Of a DNA stretch of 64,000 nucleotides, positions 59,374-64,000 are shown piece after piece (the first letter of the stretch is position 1; every line of letters starts with the position of its first letter). The stretch spans positions 186,001 to 250,000 of the forward strand of contig JAGPYM010000018.1 in NCBI GenBank assembly GCA_020736575.1, read 5' to 3'. Both the position numbers and the translations under genes were made by a program. This DNA comes from Thelonectria olida. Its lineage: Eukaryota > Ascomycota > Sordariomycetes > Hypocreales > Nectriaceae. The notes under the pieces are model-generated. The model did not search any database. It worked only from the letters and a program-made list of their open reading frames with translations, and was not told the origin of the DNA.

Positions 59374-60888
59374 GGCACAAACGGGGTGTTGGAAGAGATG
59401 GTAGAGTGGCCGTTGTGATGATACGAGTGCGAGGCTTGAGGTTTTCAAGGTGAAATTAATCAGTTTCATTGTCAACTTAAAGAGAGCATCGTGCCTCGAT
59501 GATGAGGTATGACGCAGGGTTGACAGGAAGGCAGAATAGTACAGCCATAGGCGCACCTGCAGGCGTGCATCGGCAAAATGATGATACGCCGCCTCCAAGC
59601 CTCCAAACAAACCACGTAGCATTCCAGTCCTGCACCAATTGATGACAATTTTCAACCCTCACATCAACAACTCTCTCCGACAGCTTCATCGCATCTCAAC
59701 ACACACGTGATAAACCCTCCCTGCAGCATTTCACTCATCAAAATCCTTCACCACTCCACTGAACTGTTGGCAGCTGCACTTCGAGCTGGATTTGACGCCT
59801 GGCGCAAATTGACCCTGCAGGCACAACCAACGCGCATAGCTATCTCCCCCTCGAATATAAACAGCTTCACCTCGTGCCCGCCACGTCAACCCAACACCGG
59901 CAACATGTCCCCCGACGGCCTGGATTCGCGCCCATCTCGCCTCGTCTTCGGCCTTTGCGCGCGCGCTTTTCGGATCCGCGGGGGACGATCCACCAATGCG
60001 ATCGTCAAGAGCCCCTGTTGGGGCTGGTTGGTCTTGGCTTTCTGCTACCAACAAGACCGTTATGCTGTAACTAGCTGTTGGCCCCGTGCTTGACGTACTG
60101 ACACTTGTAATTCCCAGCTGCTCGGTACTAGCGTCTCACTTTGAATGCGGATGAAAATCCCTTCTCTTCTGTTTATCTGGCGGTCAGTACGAAATCCAAT
60201 CGCTTTGTAATAGACGAAGAGCGAGAACCTTTGTCGTAGGATGAATTGAGTCTTGCTTAGAATCCTCAAAAATCCTGCCATCGTACGTTCCTCTAAGCCC
60301 CAAAGAGACAAAGTACAGCGTCAAATACATTGTAAGGCTGAAGGCCTAGAGCGCCAAGACGCTCCGTTGCGATCCCACTTGTGTCAAACACTCAAACTCC
60401 CTTCATAGACGCGGCCGGTCCAGGCACGAAGGATCTCGAGGAACCCTCCCCCTGTTAACTGACTATCCACCTCGAGGGTCCTGCGCCCCGGGACTCATCA
60501 TCGGGGTCGTCTGGCAATGGCCACTTACAGCCTCGTGCTGGCAGCCGTTAGGCTCTTTTCAGATGTTGTGCCGACCCCGAGACGCTGGGCTGGGGATTGT
60601 GGACACTGACAGGGCCTTGAAAGTGACTGAACGTTGAGTCTCGTTGGCAAGACTGCTGGTTGATAACTCGGGATATCGGAACTGACTTGCTTCGAGTCGC
60701 GACGCGAGAGTTGCCTCGTTGTCTATAAAGAGAGCTTCAAGTCTCTTGTGAATGCACTGTTCTCGCAGCTCACCATCACCATCTTCACTCCCTCGCTGCT
60801 CACTTATACCTCATCCCTTCAACTCAAGTCTTTCCAGCGTCACTCGACGACTCCCTAACCAAAGAACCCTCCTCGCCTATCTTTCGCA
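59374..60888. other. 1.5 kb divergent intergenic
   Basis: Promoter region between the second Nudix gene and the VOC protein gene. It contains a CACGTG at 59704-59709 and a TATA element at 60724-60729. No coding frame seen; a 128-codon frame near 59.7-60.1 kb is unconvincing. Confidence 0.45.
60724..60729 (+). promoter_or_regulatory. TATA box upstream of the VOC gene
   Basis: TATAAA in the context GTCTATAAAGAGAG lies 160 bp before the start codon and is followed by a C/T-rich leader. Confidence 0.5.
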
Positions 60889-61614
60889 ATGGTTCACTTC
60901 ACCTCCCTCCTGTCAACAGCCCTGCTGCTCGCCAGCCCCCTCACCTCAGCATGCGTCACCCACATGCCCGTCAAGCGCGACAACAGCACATACCCCTACG
61001 CCGACTACGGCAGCGACACGCCCGCCGACATCGCCACCACCGGCTACGCCATCAACCACCTCTGCCTCAACGTGCGCAACATCACCAACAGCGTCGAATT
61101 CTACTCGTCCATCTTCGGCATGCGCAAGCTCTTCACCTTCCACGCCTCGGAACACTACTCCGTCACCTATATGGCCCACAGCCACGGCGGCAGAAATGGC
61201 ACCGGCTACCAAACCACCGAGGAGCTGATCCGCGAGAAGAACAACGCTAAGGGCATGCTGGAGCTCATCAACATCGACGTACCTGAGAATGCCCTGCCTG
61301 CGTCGACCTTGATCGCGAACACCTTTGGCCACATTGGCATGGTTGTCCCTGACATCGAGGCCACCCAGGCTCGTCTGGATGCTTTCCCCGGAATCAGTAC
61401 CCTCAAGAGATACGGTGAGGATCTTTCACTGTACAGCCGAATCGCCACTGCTACAAGCCTGAGTGCTAAGATGCTTGCTCAACTTCCTGACGCCGAAAAG
61501 GAGCTCATCATGGCAACCCTTGTTCCTTTCAACAAGCCCTTCATCATTGTCACCGACCCCGATGGCAACATGATTGAAATTCAGGCTCAGGAGGGAGAGG
61601 CTCTTCCCCAGTAA
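60889..61614 (+). CDS. Glyoxalase/VOC-superfamily protein with a signal peptide
   Basis: An intronless 241-residue frame. Residues 1-20 (VHFTSLLSTALLLASPLTS) form a secretory signal peptide. The mature part has the two beta-alpha-beta3 halves of the vicinal oxygen chelate fold: INHLCLNVRNITNSVEFYSS with LGM-like IFGMRK, and FGHIGMVVPDIEATQARLDA to PDGNMIEIQAQ. Candidate metal ligands are His57, Glu125, His148 and Glu230, matching the pattern of glyoxalase I. By family, glyoxalase I converts the methylglyoxal-glutathione adduct to lactoylglutathione in the cytosol, so secretion is unexpected. The real substrate may differ. The start codon is the first ATG after the leader. Confidence 0.82.
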   Translation: MVHFTSLLSTALLLASPLTSACVTHMPVKRDNSTYPYADYGSDTPADIATTGYAINHLCLNVRNITNSVEFYSSIFGMRKLFTFHASEHYSVTYMAHSHGGRNGTGYQTTEELIREKNNAKGMLELINIDVPENALPASTLIANTFGHIGMVVPDIEATQARLDAFPGISTLKRYGEDLSLYSRIATATSLSAKMLAQLPDAEKELIMATLVPFNKPFIIVTDPDGNMIEIQAQEGEALPQ

Positions 61615-61792
61615 GACTACAGGAGAAAAACTTGGAGTGGACGTCATGGCTCCTGTATATTAACCTTCGATTCTTGGGAGATAGTTTGGGGCAACCCGTT
61701 TGTAGAGTTTATTGATATTGAATACGATGATACAGTTTGAACTAATTTGAATTCCCTCGTTCATTCTTCCATCTGAGTGTGTAGAAATTCAC

Positions 61793-63047
61793 CTACAGAG
61801 CCCAGTAAATATCAATCTTGACCTTTTCAACTTGATTTACCCAAGCAGGAAACCTGGCCTTGGCCCAAACCGTCACCACATCTCCCATCTTCAAACTCCT
61901 CACAAACTCTCCACTCATACTATCACGTCCCCTACCCTCGTTTTCATCAAGCGCGATAGCTTCCGGTGACGTAGGATCCAAGTTATCCGACCATCGCCAT
62001 GTCACTTCCCGATCGTCCCAGTCTCGTGTCGCGGTCCGGTTGCGGTAGATTTCGCGCTTCTCGCTGGGGAAAAGCGGGTGTTCATACTTGAACCTGCCTT
62101 CGTGTTCTTCATCAGGCTCAATCTCAGGAAATACGGGACGTAGTCCGCAAACGGGAAGGGGGGAAGCCTTTGATGCCTGCGACTTATATCGGACATCGTA
62201 GGTGCATTGGGCGTCACCTTGTTTTGTTAGTGGGTTCGATGAAAATAGCTCACATGACGACTCACATTCCTGATCGGCCTCGAACTTCTCGAGGCCAGCC
62301 TCAAACCATGTCCACGAGCCAGTATAAGTTCCTCTGGAGCCGGGCTCTCCTCCATGGCCCTGGTCTCTGCTGCGAATAGAAAAGACAATCTTGCGCACGG
62401 GGTTGACGAGCTTTGGAGTAGCGTAGCCGGCTAACTTCTTAAAGTATTCGGGATCCTGCTCCTTTTCAAGGGGCACTGGCTTGGCCTCAACCGTGTCCCA
62501 GTTCAGTTCTTCCGAGAGATCTTTCTTGTGGTGAGGGCATGTCAAGCCGACAGGATATGATCGGAGCTATTCGGGTAAGCTTACGCCGGGAAGGTATTAT
62601 GTATGAGGTTCTACTCACAGCAAACTTATTCTCGGACGGGCTGCGTCCTGAAACGCGAAGAGGCTCTTGGTGTTCCGCCTTGTAGTCGATTTCGTTACTC
62701 GAATGCACCCAGTACTCTGCATGGTCAAAGACCAGGTCGACGATGTCTGCGGGTAGCTTCTTTGCTTTGGCTAGCATGGCCCTGACTACGTAGATGTCGA
62801 CGGGCTCAGGGGCAAAAGATCTTTCAGGGGCATCGCCAAAGTCGTCTTGCTTCTGCTGAGGAGGGGCGTCTTGAGTAACGGTAGTCTTCTCATTGCTGCT
62901 GCCCTCGCCGAATATGTCTTGAGCAGGGGCATCGTTTTTGGACTCGTTGTCCCCGATGGGATCCCTGTCTCCTTGGGCATGTCCCCGTAGACTTCTAATG
63001 ACTTGGTGAGGGAGAATGTTCATGATGATGTTTGACAGTGTGTCCAT
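61793..63047 (-). CDS. Conserved fungal protein of unknown function
   Basis: Exons 62619-63047, 62266-62566 and 61793-62217 give 384 residues. The N-terminal ~75 residues are polar and disordered. The conserved body begins at KKLPADIVDLVFDHAEYWVH and runs through SYPVGLTCP, KLVNPVRKIVFSIRSRDQG, TYTGSWTWFEAGLEKF, CTYDVRYKSQ and LPVCGLRPVFPEIE to WVNQVEKVKIDIYWAL. I recognise this as a widespread filamentous-fungal family without a described activity; the Trp-rich beta-strand character suggests a jelly-roll-like body (inference). The second intron is only 48 nt, is divisible by three and lacks a stop. Its removal gives DQEC-DAQCTYDVRY, which fits family spacing better than retention. Confidence 0.75.
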
Positions 63048-63643
63048 GGGATGTCAGAGTTGGGAGGTTCGTGGTGGTGGGAGACTCGTTGCGGAAGGGT
63101 TCTGGTTTAGGCTTCAGGGGTGAGAGAGGTGTTAAAGAAAGGTATCAGGTATTGTTCGTGAATGTTATATCCTGGACAGGGAGTCTTTATCTGTGAAACA
63201 GGTGACGCGTTCTGATGTGTAAGTCGTTTGCTCAATATCAAGGCAGCAGCTTAAATGGTATCTTGTCGCCAGATAATGTCTGACGTCAGTGCCGCAAGTC
63301 ACTGAAGCCACCAGGCGATCCCTCCTGCCAGCCACCTGCCGCTTGCAGCGCTTCACCGACAGACCGAAGTAACGTACATGGTCCGTGCACTGGCATATCC
63401 TTATCGATAACGGAGTTCATGTCTTATCACACGTGAAATCGCGTCATTGCGCGCCGTTGCCGGCAGCCGTCACCGTCTCCACTTTGAATGCACCGGGCCC
63501 GAGCGGCGTCGGCGGCTGCTTTTAGAAGCCGAAGCTCTTGTCACAGCGCAGCCATTACAAACCCAATCTGCACCTTTTCTCTCTTCACGACACCCAATTC
63601 CTTTTTCCTCTTGCATCCTCGTTGTGTCTTGCACGTAAAGGGC
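63048..63643. other. 0.6 kb divergent intergenic
   Basis: Promoter region between the unknown-function gene and the O-acetyltransferase-like gene. No coding frame or distinctive element beyond GC-rich sequence near 63450-63530. Confidence 0.4.
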
Positions 63644-64000
63644 ATGATGAGGTCTTCAAGGTCTCTCGCCGCCACCGGCCGGCGCCTACAAACCGCACTC
63701 GCTTCGTCCGCAAATCTCAACTCCGGCGCTCGTCCGTGTCTCATTGAAGCCCAGCGTCGCAACCATGTGAACCGCCCCTCCAATGGGACTCGCCAGCTTC
63801 ACTCCTCATCCCTCCGTCCCTCTGGTGTCGCTTCAAACCCGGCAATGTCATTCCCCTGCCTCGATGCCCTCGAAACCCGTTCCGCAACGCTCGGCACGGC
63901 AACATCAGACGAGTCCGGCCCCGAGCCCTCATACACCTCCGGCGCCACCCTCAACTACCACTGTAAAGAGCCCTTGCTTCTTGATTGGGGCGGAAGACTG
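63644..64000 (+). CDS. N-terminal part of a MetX-type serine/homoserine O-acetyltransferase (3' end outside window)
   Basis: An open frame of 119 codons runs from the ATG at 63644 (a second ATG follows directly) to the window edge. The first ~60 residues are rich in Arg, Ser and Ala with few acids (SSRSLAATGRRLQTALASSA), as in mitochondrial presequences. Then come MSFPCLDALETRSATLG, PEPSYTSGA and EPLLLDWGGRL, which resemble the entry to the alpha/beta-hydrolase domain of fungal Cys2-type serine O-acetyltransferases of the MetX family. Such enzymes acetylate serine or homoserine from acetyl-CoA for cysteine or methionine synthesis. The catalytic residues lie outside the window, so the assignment is tentative. 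Confidence 0.6.
   Translation, partial: MMRSSRSLAATGRRLQTALASSANLNSGARPCLIEAQRRNHVNRPSNGTRQLHSSSLRPSGVASNPAMSFPCLDALETRSATLGTATSDESGPEPSYTSGATLNYHCKEPLLLDWGGRL

Overview
The window reads as nuclear DNA of a filamentous ascomycete, most likely a Sordariomycete. Genes are split by short introns (about 48-204 nt) with GT or GC donors, CTAAC/CTGAC-like branch sites and AG acceptors. Leaders are pyrimidine-rich, intergenic DNA carries scattered CCTAGGTAGGTA tracts, and several families are typically fungal (LaeA-like methyltransferase, PHO89-type phosphate permease, mitochondrial 2-methylisocitrate lyase, fungal HNH proteins). No genus can be fixed from this sequence alone. I see 23 protein loci, two cut by the window edges and at least one broken. 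I see no tRNA, rRNA, CRISPR array or intact transposon.

Layout, 0-12 kb: the 3' end of a BioF-type aminotransferase; a Na+/phosphate permease preceded by 3 kb holding six CACGTG sites; a PARP-type zinc-finger-like gene with a probable frameshift; a decayed STAND/ankyrin-family gene; and a homocitrate synthase paralogue that stops early. 12-26 kb is metabolic: a GNAT acetyltransferase, a divergent pair of methylcitrate-cycle genes (2-methylcitrate synthase on the minus strand, 2-methylisocitrate lyase on the plus strand), an SDR oxidoreductase, a glutamine synthetase-like enzyme and a LaeA-like methyltransferase.

25.5-41.3 kb is nearly empty. Two gene-free stretches (5.3 kb and 8.1 kb) flank an otubain-type deubiquitinase, and the next gene is COP9 signalosome subunit 2, so two ubiquitin-system genes border the larger gap. 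Both have a GC-AG first intron with the same donor hexamer. 43-64 kb holds an MFS transporter, a secreted GH16-like glucanase, two HNH-domain paralogues in the same orientation, an OPT oligopeptide transporter, two convergent Nudix hydrolases, a glyoxalase-fold protein with a signal peptide, a conserved fungal protein of unknown function, and the 5' end of a MetX-type O-acetyltransferase.

The clearest functional unit is the methylcitrate-cycle pair: propionyl-CoA plus oxaloacetate gives 2-methylcitrate, and 2-methylisocitrate is cleaved to pyruvate and succinate, both in mitochondria. The truncated homocitrate synthase paralogue, the CACGTG-rich phosphate permease promoter and the broken STAND-family locus deserve the closest second look. 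Exon boundaries were worked out by hand from frame continuity, splice signals and remembered family sequences; no database search was run.
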